Origin: Halieaceae bacterium
GTDB taxonomy: Bacteria > Pseudomonadota > Gammaproteobacteria > Pseudomonadales > Halieaceae
Assembly (NCBI GenBank): GCA_016744355.1
Contig: JADGEN010000001.1
Location: forward strand, 1-64,000
Reading direction: 5' to 3'
Length of the DNA stretch: 64,000 nucleotides
The translations under genes and the position numbers were made by a program. The first letter of the stretch is position 1. Each line of letters opens with the position of its first letter. Positions 51,043-61,842 of the stretch are shown piece by piece. A model generated the notes under the pieces. It did no database searches, was not told the origin of the DNA, and was given only the letters and a program-made list of their open reading frames with translations.

Positions 51043-51699
51043 TTATTCCTCGCTGTCGCCTTCTTCAGCTGCTTCGTCTGCTTCAACTACTGCTTCTTCG
51101 TCTTCATCGCCGCCACCCTTAGGTGCATTGATAGAGGCGATTGCCAGGTCGTGGTCTTCGCCAAGTGCCAGAGCAACAGAGGTTACACCTTTAGGCAGGG
51201 CAACTTCCGACAGGTGAACAATCTGACCGGTCTCAATTTCTGCCATGTCGACTTCGATGTACTCAGGGATATCGCCTGGTAAGCACAGAATTTCAATATC
51301 TGTGGTTTGGTGCTGCACGATGCCGCCCTGAACTTTAACGCCAATAGACGTGTCTTCGTTCATGAAGTGAATGGGCACGTGCACCTTGATGGCCACGTTG
51401 TCATCAACGCGCATGAAGTCTGCGTGCATGACCGAATCTTTGGCGGGGTGACGCTGAAGATCCTTAAGAATGGCTTTTTCCTTGGTCTTGCCCACTTTGA
51501 TAGACAGAACGTGAGAGTAAAACGCTTCATTTTCCAGTGCTCTTTCGAAGTCCTTGCGAACCAGGCTAAGAGGCTGTGGGTCTTTATCGCCACCATAAAT
51601 AATGGCGGGAACTTGATCAGCGAGACGACGTAGGCGGCGGCTCGCACCTTTCCCCATGTCCTCGCGTACTACGGCTTGTATTTCAAATTGGTCAGACAT
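51043..51699 (-). CDS. rplY: 50S ribosomal protein L25/Ctc
   Basis: A 218-residue long-form L25, with the 5S-rRNA-binding N-domain (REDMGKGASRRLRRLADQVP, PAIIYGGDKDPQPLS), the CTC domain (VQGGIVQHQTTDIEILCLPG), and an acidic C-terminal tail of mostly Glu, Asp and Ala. It lies between prs and pth, the usual gammaproteobacterial order. Confidence 0.96.
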   Translation of the reverse strand: MSDQFEIQAVVREDMGKGASRRLRRLADQVPAIIYGGDKDPQPLSLVRKDFERALENEAFYSHVLSIKVGKTKEKAILKDLQRHPAKDSVMHADFMRVDDNVAIKVHVPIHFMNEDTSIGVKVQGGIVQHQTTDIEILCLPGDIPEYIEVDMAEIETGQIVHLSEVALPKGVTSVALALGEDHDLAIASINAPKGGGDEDEEAVVEADEAAEEGDSEE

Positions 51700-51772
51700 A
51701 GTCGTGACTCCCTTGATAAGGCATTACTGTACTTGCGACCGGTGCAGCAATGCGTTGCAAAAAGCAATATTC

Positions 51773-52720
51773 CTATTGGAACATCGCGCTAATAGATTCC
51801 TCGTTGCTAACCCGTCGCATGGATTCAGCGAGCAGATCGGCAATAGTGAGTTCGCGAATTTTGCTTATAGCCTTCGCGTCATCACTAAGAGGAATCGTGT
51901 CGGTTACTACCAGCTCATCGAGCTGGGAGTTTTTAATGTTTTCCAGTGCATTCCCTGACAGTACCGGGTGTGTGCAGTAGGCAATAACTTTGGCGGCCCC
52001 GTGCTCTTTTAAGGCATCGGCCGCCTTACACAAAGTACCTGCGGTGTCGACCATGTCATCTACAAGGATGCAGGTATGTCCTTCCACTGCGCCAATAATG
52101 TTCATTACCTGCGCTTCGTTGGCTTGTGGACGGCGCTTGTCGATAATAGCCAGGTCGGCGTCATTCAGCTGTTTAGCTACTGCGCGGGCTCTTACTACGC
52201 CACCAATATCGGGTGAAACAACGATGAGGTTCTCATAGTTACAGCGCTTGATATCGTCGATCAAAATGGGTGAGCCGTAGACGTTGTCTACCGGGCAGCC
52301 AAAAAACCCCTGAATCTGTTCAGCGTGCAGGTCTACGGTGAGCACCCTGTCTACGCCGGCGTTAACCATCATGTCGGCAACGACCTTGGAGGTTATGGGT
52401 ACGCGGGCAGAGCGAACTCGACGGTCCTGGCGTGCGTAGCCAAAGTAGGGCACAACCGCTGTGATTCTAGCGGCTGATGAACGGCGCAGGGCGTCGATCA
52501 TCACAATGAGTTCCATTAGATTGTCGTTGGTAGGTGCGCAAGTCGGTTGCAGAATGAAGACATCTTTGCCGCGTACATTCTCTTTTAACTCAACCGCCAC
52601 TTCGCCGTCGCTGAATTTCCCGACGTCCGCGTTACCCAGTGACAAATACAGCCTGCTGGCTACTTTTTGGGCTAACGCCGGGTTTGCGTTACCTGTAAAA
52701 ACCATCATTTTTGATGACAC
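51773..52720 (-). CDS. prs: Ribose-phosphate pyrophosphokinase
   Basis: A 315-residue enzyme making PRPP from ribose 5-phosphate and [48 protein letters not shown] and the PRPP loop [13 protein letters not shown] are present. GTG 52720 is chosen over the longer open frame: it gives the same length as E. coli Prs, has AAGGAT upstream, and the longer version would read through the tRNA-Gln gene. Confidence 0.97.
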   Translation of the reverse strand: MSSKMMVFTGNANPALAQKVASRLYLSLGNADVGKFSDGEVAVELKENVRGKDVFILQPTCAPTNDNLMELIVMIDALRRSSAARITAVVPYFGYARQDRRVRSARVPITSKVVADMMVNAGVDRVLTVDLHAEQIQGFFGCPVDNVYGSPILIDDIKRCNYENLIVVSPDIGGVVRARAVAKQLNDADLAIIDKRRPQANEAQVMNIIGAVEGHTCILVDDMVDTAGTLCKAADALKEHGAAKVIAYCTHPVLSGNALENIKNSQLDELVVTDTIPLSDDAKAISKIRELTIADLLAESMRRVSNEESISAMFQ

Positions 52721-52748
52721 AGCGGCTAATCCTTTGGACACTTGAATA

Positions 52749-52823
52749 TGGCTGGGGTGGCAGGATTCGAACCTGCGAATGCTGGGATCAAAACCCAGTG
52801 CCTTGCCGCTTGGCGACACCCCA
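52749..52823 (-). tRNA. tRNA-Gln (anticodon TTG)
   Basis: A 75-nt tRNA with TGGGGTG acceptor, anticodon stem CTGGG/CCCAG around loop TTTTGAT, GGTTCGAATCC T arm and encoded CCA. It sits between ispE and prs, its conserved place in Pseudomonas-like genomes, and is probably processed from their joint transcript. Confidence 0.97.
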
Positions 52824-52837
52824 ATAAAACTGTTGAC

Positions 52838-53686
52838 TCAAACAAGAGCAGAAAGGGAAGGAGACTCATTTACGCCTCCGACAACGAACCCCGTCCATTG
52901 TCCCGGCAGTTGCCGTTTTACGGTTTCTGCTTCCGTTCTTGTATCGAAACTGGCAAATACACATGCTCCAGTTCCGGTTAATCTGGCCTCCCCAAAATTA
53001 TCTAGCCAATTCAGTGCGTTATCAACCTCTGGGTAAAGGTCTCTAACAATTGGCTGGCAATCATTTCGGGAGTACCCCCTAAAAAACGCCGCTAGTGTGA
53101 TGGGAGAGGTGCTTCGTGTCAATTGCTCACAGGAAAATATTTTGGCAGTACTCACATCGCAGTCGGGTTTGATGATCAGATAGTGGCTCGCGGGGAGCTC
53201 AATAGGGGTCAATTTATCGCCAATTCCCTCCGCCCAGGCACTGCTGGCCGCAACGAATACCGGTACGTCTGCGCCCAGCTTTGCGCCCATTTCCTGTAGG
53301 GCTTCATTGCTTAGCTTGAGGTTCCAGAGGTGATTCAGGGCTAATAGCGTAGTGGCAGCGTTGGAGCTACCCCCACCCAGCCCACCACCAGCGGGAATAA
53401 TTTTGTCCACTTCAATGTCAGCACCACAATTTTTTTCAGCGGTGGCATTACGCAACATATGCGCGGCTCTGGTAATGAGGTTTTCTTCCTCGGAAATACC
53501 CAAATCTCGAATCGATAAGCTAATTTTGCCACTTGTGTTGGCTCTAAAGCGCATTTGGTCGCCCCAGTCGAGCAACTGAAAGACCGTTTGCAGCGTATGA
53601 TAGCCATCCGGCCTACGCCCCGTTATATGCAGAAACAGGTTCAGTTTGGCGGGGGACAGTGCTGTCAGGGTGGGTTGTTCAGGCAT
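52838..53686 (-). CDS. ispE: 4-diphosphocytidyl-2-C-methyl-D-erythritol kinase
   Basis: A 282-residue GHMP kinase of the MEP isoprenoid pathway. SPAKLNLFLHITGRRPDGYH is the N-terminal substrate site, PAGGGLGGGSSNAATTLLAL the ATP loop, and LTGTGACVFASF the C-terminal GHMP motif. Its start codon overlaps the stop of lolB. Confidence 0.96.
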   Translation of the reverse strand: MPEQPTLTALSPAKLNLFLHITGRRPDGYHTLQTVFQLLDWGDQMRFRANTSGKISLSIRDLGISEEENLITRAAHMLRNATAEKNCGADIEVDKIIPAGGGLGGGSSNAATTLLALNHLWNLKLSNEALQEMGAKLGADVPVFVAASSAWAEGIGDKLTPIELPASHYLIIKPDCDVSTAKIFSCEQLTRSTSPITLAAFFRGYSRNDCQPIVRDLYPEVDNALNWLDNFGEARLTGTGACVFASFDTRTEAETVKRQLPGQWTGFVVGGVNESPSLSALV

Positions 53687-54285
53687 CAGCTAGAAAAATC
53701 CGACCAATTGCGAATGATGAGGCGCGCTCGGGTGTCATTGCGCTCAATTGTCACTCGTGTTGGGAGAGTAAAGTGATCAAATAAAGCATAGTTTTCGTAC
53801 GTAATTGTCCAGCCCTGCTGCTGTAGTTGCAGTAGCAGGCCTAGCTCAAAAACTTGTCCCTCGATCGAGACTCTGGGATAGGGTAGTCCGCGTATCCAAA
53901 AGGGCAGCTCTTGCAGGGGTAAGTCCCAGCCAATCGTTGCTTCGCTAGTGGCTGCAGATGAAATGTCGAAAATTCTGGTGTCGCCATCCCGACTGACCTG
54001 AAGTGTACTGCGGTCACTGTCGATGGAGGTGGCCCCTAAACCCAGCGGCCCTGTGAGTAGAATGTGGGTGTTGTGGCCGTCTTGCTGCCAATCCAGGCTG
54101 GCCGTTTCAGATTGTGTTTGGGTTCGAATGGCAAGCTTGCCGCTCGCGCTCCAGCGCGTTAAAGCAGAGAGCTGCTCTACTCGCTGATTCCAGTTGGGAA
54201 CCCTTGGGGTCTTTTTGCTAATGTCTGCACAACTCGTCACGAGTAGGCTGGCTCCCAGCAGGCAGGTGAAAACCAGGACCCGCAT
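53686..54285 (-). CDS. lolB: Outer-membrane lipoprotein receptor LolB
   Basis: A 199-residue lipoprotein with lipobox LVTSC at residue ~19. LolB accepts lipoproteins from LolA and inserts them into the outer membrane. WSASGKLAIRTQTQSETASL and LTGPLGLGATSI are typical LolB strands, and the gene is next to ispE and hemA as in other gammaproteobacteria. It begins right after the stop of the TPR gene. Confidence 0.93.
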   Translation of the reverse strand: MRVLVFTCLLGASLLVTSCADISKKTPRVPNWNQRVEQLSALTRWSASGKLAIRTQTQSETASLDWQQDGHNTHILLTGPLGLGATSIDSDRSTLQVSRDGDTRIFDISSAATSEATIGWDLPLQELPFWIRGLPYPRVSIEGQVFELGLLLQLQQQGWTITYENYALFDHFTLPTRVTIERNDTRARLIIRNWSDFSS

Positions 54286-56013
54286 CTACGGTGTTACGTC
54301 AGTGGGCTGCGGCACACCAAGGCGATTCATGGTTTTAATTAATAGCTGATGGTCCGGGTCTTTTGCCGCAGCCCCTTGTAGCACGGACAGAGCCGTGGCG
54401 GTATCACCGGAGATCCATAGTACCTCTCCCAGATGGGCGGCAACCTCCGGGTCGGGGAATTTGGCGTATGCCCGGCTAAGATACTCTACAGCTTCTGAGT
54501 ATTTGCCCTGTCGATAGAGAATCCAGCCCATACTGTCGAGAATGGCTGGCTCCTCTGGCTGTAGCTCCAGCGCTCGGGAAATCAATGTAAAAGCTTCGGT
54601 GTAGCGGCCGGTGCGGTTGGCCAGCGTGTAGCCCAGTGCATTGAGCGCAGTCGCATTATCGGGTTCCTGCAGGATGATTTCTCGCAGGTCGCTTTCCATC
54701 AGATCGAGATTGTCGCGCTGTTCGCCCAACATTGAGCGGGTGTAGCGCAATGTGGTGGACTCGGGCATGTCGCGTAAAGCAATATTTAAAACGGCCATGG
54801 CATCATCGAGATTGCCCGCCCGGCTTAGCATTTCAACTTCAAGCCCGTAGAGTTGTTCTTTGCGCTGTGGGTACTTGTGACGCAGCGAGTTCAAATAGGC
54901 GTGATTTTGGTCGCCCTGATCGGTTGCAATAAGGATTCTGCCGATGCGGCTGTTGGCGCTGAGAAAATCGCGACCGTCCTCTACTTTCATATAGTGAGAA
55001 ATAGCTCCCTCAAAATCGCCTTCATCTTCCAGGGTCCGGCCCATGTAGTAATGCGCTTCACCGCTGCGAAGATCCTGGTCTAGCATCTGCTGGAGGTAGA
55101 TTTTGGCTTCTTTGGTATTGCCGGTTTCCCGGTTTATCAGGGCGAGGGAGAACAACAGATCGCCGTTGCCTGGTGATTGTGCGGACAGGATTTCAAATTG
55201 TTCCCGTGCAGCGCTCATGCTGTTTCTGGTCAGCAGTTGAGCATATTGCAGGCGTAGTTTGTTGTTGCCGGGCTGTTCTTGCAGAGCCTCCTCAACACGG
55301 CCTAAGGGGTTTTTGGCCTTCTGCGTCAATAATATGCGAGCCTCGAGCACTAGAGCCTGCGCCTGGTAGGGGGCCTGCTTGAAGACAATTTGGAGTTTTT
55401 GCAGGGCCAGATCGTATTGCTCGAACTCGTTATGGATAAGGGCCTGACTCAGTGGCAGTCCCTCGTCTTCGGGGAATTCAATGGCGAGATTGTTGATTCC
55501 CGCAACGAGTTTGGCTTGGTCAGAAGAGCCCATCTTGTCGAATCCGGTGAGCAGGATGGGAAAATGTACGTCGGCACCACCGCGTGCGGCGATTTCAATG
55601 TGGGGAATCGCTTCCAGAGTGCGACTCTGTCGAGCCAGCAATGTGGCCATGGTTTTGTTGGCTTCTATGTTATTGGGCTCCAGATCAAGCCACAGTTCGA
55701 CTGCTTGAAAGGTTTCGTCTTCACGCTGCATAAATTGCGCTAGGTGAGTGGCGTGTGCGCTGACAGCAGGATCATCCAGAATTTCCGATTGAATCAGGTA
55801 GTTGTCTAGTGCGACGTCATAGGAGCGACGTCGCAGGGCAAATTCAGCCAGCAGCAATGGATAGACACTGTCGGGCGGAATATGGCGCTCAACGGCCTCA
55901 TCGGGCTCGGTAGTTACTACAGGCGCCTCGACCGTCGTAATGTCGGCGGTGTTGGTGGTGGCACAGGCACTTAATAGCGAGGCGAGCGCAGCAATGGCAA
56001 TGAATCGAAGCAT
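54286..56013 (-). CDS. TPR-repeat lipoprotein
   Basis: A 575-residue protein with lipobox LLSAC (Cys17) and about ten tetratricopeptide repeats over residues ~60-560 (for example SGEAHYYMGRTLEDEGDFEGAI and RTGRYTEAFTLISRALELQP). It is probably a periplasmic scaffold attached to the outer membrane. ATG 56013 is chosen because the lipoprotein signal starts there; 78 more codons are open upstream but would run back over the hemA promoter and start. It is divergent from hemA. Partner unknown. Confidence 0.88.
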   Translation of the reverse strand: MLRFIAIAALASLLSACATTNTADITTVEAPVVTTEPDEAVERHIPPDSVYPLLLAEFALRRRSYDVALDNYLIQSEILDDPAVSAHATHLAQFMQREDETFQAVELWLDLEPNNIEANKTMATLLARQSRTLEAIPHIEIAARGGADVHFPILLTGFDKMGSSDQAKLVAGINNLAIEFPEDEGLPLSQALIHNEFEQYDLALQKLQIVFKQAPYQAQALVLEARILLTQKAKNPLGRVEEALQEQPGNNKLRLQYAQLLTRNSMSAAREQFEILSAQSPGNGDLLFSLALINRETGNTKEAKIYLQQMLDQDLRSGEAHYYMGRTLEDEGDFEGAISHYMKVEDGRDFLSANSRIGRILIATDQGDQNHAYLNSLRHKYPQRKEQLYGLEVEMLSRAGNLDDAMAVLNIALRDMPESTTLRYTRSMLGEQRDNLDLMESDLREIILQEPDNATALNALGYTLANRTGRYTEAFTLISRALELQPEEPAILDSMGWILYRQGKYSEAVEYLSRAYAKFPDPEVAAHLGEVLWISGDTATALSVLQGAAAKDPDHQLLIKTMNRLGVPQPTDVTP

Positions 56014-56263
56014 AGTGACGTGCAGCACATTTCCTACTAAACAGGCTGCCCATGATGACACAGCTAGGTGTCGAAACCCACATTTGCGCATTGTAGGAAT
56101 TTCAGCTTCGGGGTCGTTCATGTGAAGAAATGCCAATTCCTGCAATTTTGCGCGTAACTTGTTAGAATTGCGGGTAATTTCGTCAAAAGTAGCAATGCCT
56201 GTGCCCCTCGGGTTGCGGCAACTGTCGGTTAACGACAGCTCAAACAAGAGTCATTCACCAGTT

Positions 56264-57658
56264 ATGAAGCTTATCGCTCTGGGTATCAATCACAACTCAG
56301 CCGCCGTTGAAGTGCGCGAGAGAGTCGCCTTTGCCCCCGAGCAGGTTAGCGAAGCGCTCAATGACGCCTGCGCGGATGCCGGGCTTGACGAAGTGGTTAT
56401 CCTCTCAACCTGCAATCGTACCGAAGTCTATGCGGTCTCATCGGACCAACTCGATCCGGCGGATAAAGCAAGGCAATTGATAAGCTGGATAGCCAATTAT
56501 CACCATCTTTCGGCGCAGGATCTGCATCAGTGTGCCTATCATTATGAATCCGACGAGGCCTTGACGCATATTATGCAGGTGGCCAGTGGGCTCGACTCCA
56601 TGGTTTTGGGTGAGCCCCAAATTTTGGGTCAGATGAAATCTGCCTACGCGGTGGCCAGAGAGTCCGGTACAGTCAGTAGCGAATTAGGGCGTGTGTTTCC
56701 CCGGGTATTTTCAGTTGCAAAACGCGTGCGAACTGACACAGCAATTGGTGAAAACCCGGTTTCGGTTGCCTTTGCTGCGGTAAATCTGGCGGGCCATATT
56801 TTTTCCAATCTGGCTAACACCAGCGCACTTTTGGTCGGTGCAGGCGAGACGATTGAATTGGTGGCGCGTCATCTCATCGACGCCGGAGTCAATAGAATTG
56901 TTATTGCCAACCGCACTCTGGGGCGCGCGCGTGAGCTGGCACAGAAATTTTCCGCTGAAGCTGTGCTGCTGTCTGAGATTCCGGAGCAGTTAGAGCAAGC
57001 AGATATCGTCATCACCTCTACTGCCAGCCAACTGCCCATTCTCGGTAAGGGTGCTGTAGAGGTGGCTCTTAAACAACGCAAGCACCGTCCCATGCTGATG
57101 GTTGATATCGCAGTTCCCAGGGATATCGAAGCACAGGTGGGAGATCTGCGTGACGTGTATTTATACAGCGTTGATGATTTACGCGATATTGTCGACCAGA
57201 ATATACGCGGTCGAGAGAACGAGGCGCGCAAGGCCGACCTGATTATTGCCGCGGGCGTTCGAAGTCATAGAGAGGCAGAGCACAGCCTTGCAGCGGTAGA
57301 TACGGTGAAAGAATATCGAACTATGGCTGAGCAGTTGAAGGACCGGGAGTTGCAGCGCGCACTGAGCATGTTGTCTCGTGGAGATGACCCAGCGCAAGTT
57401 CTCGCGCAGATGGCGAGAGGGTTGACCCAGAAATTGATTCACGCGCCCAGCGCAGGCCTGAAAACGGTGAGTGCTTCGGGACGAGAAGATTTAATTGCGA
57501 ATGCAAGAAAGCTATTGGGCCTGCCCGAGCCTCATGATGCCCCGGCTGAAGAATCAACAGGCGAGGCCGATACAGATAAGGAAAGTGCTAGTCACCGCGC
57601 CACACAGGCGACTTTTTCTTCGCTTCCCACCGACCCATCGGAACCAACATTACAATGA
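56264..57658 (+). CDS. hemA: Glutamyl-tRNA reductase
   Basis: A 464-residue enzyme that starts haem and corrin synthesis by reducing glutamyl-tRNA to glutamate-1-semialdehyde. [17 protein letters not shown], the catalytic Cys50 in [24 protein letters not shown] and the NADPH loop [13 protein letters not shown] are visible. ATG 56264 gives the standard start. The C-terminal ~40 residues are an extra acidic/Ser/Thr tail. A small hairpin, CTGTCG/CGACAG, lies at 56222-56238 just before the start. The product is also the precursor of the B12 that the reductive dehalogenase needs. Confidence 0.97.
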   Translation: MKLIALGINHNSAAVEVRERVAFAPEQVSEALNDACADAGLDEVVILSTCNRTEVYAVSSDQLDPADKARQLISWIANYHHLSAQDLHQCAYHYESDEALTHIMQVASGLDSMVLGEPQILGQMKSAYAVARESGTVSSELGRVFPRVFSVAKRVRTDTAIGENPVSVAFAAVNLAGHIFSNLANTSALLVGAGETIELVARHLIDAGVNRIVIANRTLGRARELAQKFSAEAVLLSEIPEQLEQADIVITSTASQLPILGKGAVEVALKQRKHRPMLMVDIAVPRDIEAQVGDLRDVYLYSVDDLRDIVDQNIRGRENEARKADLIIAAGVRSHREAEHSLAAVDTVKEYRTMAEQLKDRELQRALSMLSRGDDPAQVLAQMARGLTQKLIHAPSAGLKTVSASGREDLIANARKLLGLPEPHDAPAEESTGEADTDKESASHRATQATFSSLPTDPSEPTLQ

Positions 57659-58740
57659 AACAATCCATACTGAGTAAGCTCGAGTCACTGGCTGAGCGAC
57701 ACGAGGAAGTAGCAGCGCTGCTGGGCGATGCTGAAACCATAGCCGATCAGAACAGATTTCGCGAGTTGTCACAGGAATACGCTGAGCTTGAAACGGTAGT
57801 GCGGTGTTATGAAAGGTTTTCTCGCGTAATGCAGGACCTTGAAGAAGCCGAGTTAATGTTGCAGGACAGCGATGCCGATTTGCGAGAAATGGCCAAAGAA
57901 GAGATTGACGATGGGCTAAAGCAACGCAAAGAACTGGAAGCGGAGCTGCAAACCTTATTGCTGCCTAAAGATGCGCGTGACTCGCATAACGTGTTCCTGG
58001 AAATACGCGCAGGCACGGGCGGCGATGAAGCCGCTATTTTCTCGGGTGACCTGTTTCGCATGTATTCACGTTATGGCGAGAAGCAGGGGTGGAAGCTCGA
58101 AGTCATGTCTCAGCGTAGCGGAGATCATGGTGGCTACAAGGAGATTATCACCCGTATAGAGGGCCGGAACGTATTTGCTCATCTCAAATTTGAATCGGGT
58201 GCGCATCGGGTGCAGCGGGTACCCGATACCGAATCCCAGGGTCGCATTCATACGTCCGCCTGCACCGTTGCTATTATGGCAGAGGCAGAAAGTGTTGAAG
58301 CGATAGAAATAAACAAGGGTGATCTGCGGGTGGACACTTTTCGTGCTTCGGGCGCGGGTGGGCAGCACGTCAACAAAACAGATTCTGCCATTCGCCTAAC
58401 ACACCTTCCCTCAGGCATTGTGGTGGAGTGCCAGGACGAGCGTTCACAGCACAAAAACAAAGCGAGAGCCATGTCTTTGCTGCAGGCCAGGCTGCTTACC
58501 AGCGCACAGGATAAACAAGACGCCGAGCAAGCGGCAGAACGTCGTAATCTGGTGGGAACCGGTGATCGTTCTGACCGTATTCGCACTTACAATTATCCCC
58601 AGGGGCGCATTACCGACCACCGTATTAATCTCACCTTGTATAAACTGGCCGAAGTGATGGAAGGCGACCTGGGTGCCGTGGTGGATCCGCTGCGCAGGGA
58701 GTATCAGGCAGATCAATTGGCCGCATTGGCTGACAACTAA
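57655..58740 (+). CDS. prfA: Peptide chain release factor 1
   Basis: A 361-residue release factor for UAA/UAG stops. The ribosome-catalytic GGQ is in [16 protein letters not shown], the PXT-type stop-reading region follows [14 protein letters not shown], and RVRTYNYP-like [16 protein letters not shown] marks the end. It overlaps hemA by 4 nt (ATGA) and prmC by one base. Confidence 0.98.
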   Translation: MKQSILSKLESLAERHEEVAALLGDAETIADQNRFRELSQEYAELETVVRCYERFSRVMQDLEEAELMLQDSDADLREMAKEEIDDGLKQRKELEAELQTLLLPKDARDSHNVFLEIRAGTGGDEAAIFSGDLFRMYSRYGEKQGWKLEVMSQRSGDHGGYKEIITRIEGRNVFAHLKFESGAHRVQRVPDTESQGRIHTSACTVAIMAEAESVEAIEINKGDLRVDTFRASGAGGQHVNKTDSAIRLTHLPSGIVVECQDERSQHKNKARAMSLLQARLLTSAQDKQDAEQAAERRNLVGTGDRSDRIRTYNYPQGRITDHRINLTLYKLAEVMEGDLGAVVDPLRREYQADQLAALADN

Positions 58741-59573
58741 TGCCCACAGTGGCCGAGTTGCTGGCTGATGCCTCGACACTCCCGGGGGAGAGCGCAAGGC
58801 GCGACGCCGAAATTCTACTGTGCCATTGTTTAGAAAAGTCGCGAACCTGGCTCTACACCTGGCCCGAATCAAATGTCGATACCGCGCAGGCGGAACGTTT
58901 TTCATCTCTACTTGCTTCTCGTTTTGAGGGCGTCCCCGTTGCTTATATCCTGGGTAGGCGGGAATTTTGGTCGCTCAATCTACAGGTCAATGAGCACACT
59001 TTAATTCCCCGGCCTGAAACTGAAACCCTGGTGGAGTGGGCTCTTTCTTTGTCGTTGCCAGGCCGTGCGGCGGTGCTCGATCTGGGGACGGGCAGCGGAG
59101 CCATTGCACTGGCGTTGGCGAGCGAAAGGCCTGACTGGCGACTTGCGGGGGTGGACGCCAGTGAGGGGGCGCTGCAGGTTGCGATTGCCAATGCCACCGA
59201 GCACGCTTTGTCTAACAGCAGATTTTTTTTATCCAACTGGTACGAAGGCGTAGCAGGGCAGTACTTTGATTTGCTTGTGAGCAATCCCCCCTATGTGGAG
59301 GGAGGCGACAGTCATTTGTCCCAGGGAGATGTGCGCTTCGAACCGGTCTCAGCGCTGGTAGCGGCTGAGGAGGGCCTGGCAGATCTACGAGAATTAGTGT
59401 CGCGCGCGCCTGAGCACCTTCGCCGTGGCGGCTGGCTGTTACTCGAGCACGGTTTTGATCAAGGGGAGGCAGTGAGAACACTTTTGCATCAACGCGGTTT
59501 TACTCAAATCGAAACGCGCCTGGATCTTGCCGGTCTGGAAAGAATCAGTGGAGGCCAATGGCATGCTGAATGA
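58740..59573 (+). CDS. prmC: Release-factor glutamine methyltransferase
   Basis: A 277-residue SAM enzyme that methylates the Gln of the GGQ motif in release factors. It has the SAM loop LDLGTGSGAIALALA and the catalytic NPPYVEGG. It is translationally coupled to prfA, its own substrate, and overlaps moeB. Confidence 0.97.
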   Translation: MPTVAELLADASTLPGESARRDAEILLCHCLEKSRTWLYTWPESNVDTAQAERFSSLLASRFEGVPVAYILGRREFWSLNLQVNEHTLIPRPETETLVEWALSLSLPGRAAVLDLGTGSGAIALALASERPDWRLAGVDASEGALQVAIANATEHALSNSRFFLSNWYEGVAGQYFDLLVSNPPYVEGGDSHLSQGDVRFEPVSALVAAEEGLADLRELVSRAPEHLRRGGWLLLEHGFDQGEAVRTLLHQRGFTQIETRLDLAGLERISGGQWHAE

Positions 59574-60315
59574 CAAACAACTGGATCGCTACGCTAGACA
59601 GATATTAATCGCCGATTTCGATATTCGCGGACAGGAATGCTTGCAGGCCGCCACAGTGTTGGTAGTGGGGCTGGGTGGGCTGGGTAGCCCTGCGGCGCTG
59701 TATCTGGCTGCGGCGGGTGTGGGTAAATTGATCCTGGCGGATGGAGACCAGGTGGAACTGAGTAATTTACAACGCCAGATCGCGCACCAGGAGGCTGATG
59801 TAGGTCGGAATAAAGCGAGCTCTGCAGCATCTTCAGCTGCAGCGCTCAATAGCGATATCCGGATCGAAGTTGTCGAGAAAAGCTTAACCGAAACCGATTT
59901 ATCTGCGCTGCTCGATGGCGTCGATCTGGTTGTGGATGCAAGTGACAATTACCCTATCAGGTTCTCTTTAAACCGGACTTGTATTGAGAGAGAGGTACCG
60001 TTGGTTTCGGCCGCTGCGGTGCGCAGCGAAGGCCAGATTTCTGTGTTTGACCCGGTGCGCGGCGGTCCTTGTTATCGCTGTCTGTATCGCGACGAGGGTG
60101 AACAGAGCGCGCTGAGCTGTGCACAAAGTGGTGTATTGGCACCGGTGGTTGGTGTGTTTGGTTCGCTGCTGGCGATGGAAACGATAAAAGTTCTGACAGC
60201 CTATGGCGAGCATTTATCGGGTAGTGTGCTGATGCTGGATCTGAAAACGATGGACAGTCGTAAGCTTACGGTGCCACGCTGGAAGCACTGCCCTGATTGC
60301 GGGCATCTGGCTTAA
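59563..60315 (+). CDS. moeB: MoeB/ThiF-type adenylyltransferase
   Basis: A 250-residue E1-like enzyme that adenylates the C-terminus of a sulfur carrier such as MoaD or ThiS. The ATP loop is GLGGLGSPAALYLAAAGVG, with DASDNYPIRF, catalytic-region SALSCAQSGVLAPVVG, and zinc-binding CYRC and CPDC pairs. ATG 59563 is chosen with GGAGG at 9 nt; it lies inside the end of prmC. MoeB and ThiF/HesA types cannot be told apart with certainty by sequence alone. Confidence 0.9.
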   Translation: MLNDKQLDRYARQILIADFDIRGQECLQAATVLVVGLGGLGSPAALYLAAAGVGKLILADGDQVELSNLQRQIAHQEADVGRNKASSAASSAAALNSDIRIEVVEKSLTETDLSALLDGVDLVVDASDNYPIRFSLNRTCIEREVPLVSAAAVRSEGQISVFDPVRGGPCYRCLYRDEGEQSALSCAQSGVLAPVVGVFGSLLAMETIKVLTAYGEHLSGSVLMLDLKTMDSRKLTVPRWKHCPDCGHLA

Positions 60316-60333
60316 TCTGGACGCTGCTGTTCT

Positions 60334-61731
60334 TTAATGCTCTGGTGCAGGCAGTGGTCTTCGCAGCAACTGCCTTTGTCGCCACAATACCAGTAACGTA
60401 GCCACCGCAATTCCCGCAATCATGGCCTTCCAGAAGCCCACGGTGCCGTCTGTAGGATCTTCAGCGTTACTGATTCCCAACCAGTAGCCTAATGGTAGGG
60501 CGATGAGCCAGTAGGCAATCGCCATTACCAAAAATGGAAATCGTGTGTCTTTAAAGGCTCTCAATGTTGAGGCGGCCGATACTTCAATGGCGTCAATGAT
60601 GATAAAAAATGCCGCAAGGCGGACCAGAATTGTTGCCATGGAGAGTATTGCTACATCGTCGGTGTAGGCTCGGATGATGGCGTGCGGATTGACTAGCAAC
60701 AATATCATGACCAACAGCCCTGATAATACGGCGATACCTGTGCCGCAGCGCACGCTTAGGATGACGCTCTCTTTGTCACCAGCACCAATGGCATGCCCAA
60801 TACGCGTGGCCATCGCGGCGCTGATGCTAATCAGAGGCATAAAGATGACATCCCAGACATTCAGGGCAATCTGGTGAGATGCCATTGCGGTGTTACCCAG
60901 GGTAGCGATGAACAGGCCGATAATCGAGAATACCCCGACCTCTAGAAAGTAGGTCAGGCCAATGGGCGTGCCCAGACTGATTATTGCTTTCAGCGGTTCC
61001 AGCTTTGGCGCGACCCACTGCATTTTGGGAAGATAGGGTTTTAGGGAGTCGGCGCGAGCCATGTAAAACGCAATCAGCAGGGGGCCCAGCCACATAGAAA
61101 TAGCGGTAGCCCAGCCACAGCCTTCGGCTCCCATGGCCGGTATCCCGCCTATGCCGTAGATGAAGGCATAGTTCAGGGGCACGTTGGCACAAAAACCAAT
61201 CACGCTGGCAATGGCGAATGGCCGCATAATTCCAATGCCCTGGGTGTGACAGCGCAGGGCCTGAAACAGCGCCGCTGCAGGTATCCCAAATGAAGTCGCC
61301 TGCAAATAGGCCAGACTTTTTTCCTGGGTTTGGGCATCCAGATCGAGTAAAGCGAGCAATGGATTGGCAAAATAGCACAGTGGACCGGCGATCAAGCCGA
61401 GAATTACTGCCAGCCAGATTGATTGGGGTAGCAGTTCTTTGATGCGGTGAATTTTTGCCGCGCCAAAATCTTGCGCCACTATGGCTGTGGTAGCCAAGAG
61501 CATACCGACGATGAATAGATACACGGGTAGCCATATATTATAGCCAATGGCTACCGCCGCCAGATCGACGGCGGCGTAGCGCCCCGCCATTATGGTGTCG
61601 ACTACCCCGGTGCCCATTTGTGCCAGCTGCGCAATCATTATCGGCCAGCTAAGCTTCAATAGCGCTTTTACCTCGGCTGTATGGGCCTGTAGGCGTCCTG
61701 TCGGTTTGTTGTTGGGGTTTGGCGAAGACAT
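60334..61731 (-). CDS. MATE-family efflux transporter (NorM type)
   Basis: A 465-residue membrane protein with 12 helices and the two-fold MATE repeat: LSWPIMIAQLAQMGTGVVDT and VDTIMAGRYAAVDLAAVAIG in the first half, and ATRIGHAIGAGDKESV in the second. The cation-driven pump exports drugs or dyes. It is a single-gene unit convergent with moeB, 18 bp apart. Confidence 0.95.
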   Translation of the reverse strand: MSSPNPNNKPTGRLQAHTAEVKALLKLSWPIMIAQLAQMGTGVVDTIMAGRYAAVDLAAVAIGYNIWLPVYLFIVGMLLATTAIVAQDFGAAKIHRIKELLPQSIWLAVILGLIAGPLCYFANPLLALLDLDAQTQEKSLAYLQATSFGIPAAALFQALRCHTQGIGIMRPFAIASVIGFCANVPLNYAFIYGIGGIPAMGAEGCGWATAISMWLGPLLIAFYMARADSLKPYLPKMQWVAPKLEPLKAIISLGTPIGLTYFLEVGVFSIIGLFIATLGNTAMASHQIALNVWDVIFMPLISISAAMATRIGHAIGAGDKESVILSVRCGTGIAVLSGLLVMILLLVNPHAIIRAYTDDVAILSMATILVRLAAFFIIIDAIEVSAASTLRAFKDTRFPFLVMAIAYWLIALPLGYWLGISNAEDPTDGTVGFWKAMIAGIAVATLLVLWRQRQLLRRPLPAPEH

Positions 61732-61842
61732 AGTTGTTCTGGCGCTTATTTAATTTTTTTGAGGTGGTTGCGATCTGAATGAAACCTTTTACATAATAAT
61801 GGTGTCGAAACCCACAACATAAGCATAACAGGGATTGGTTAG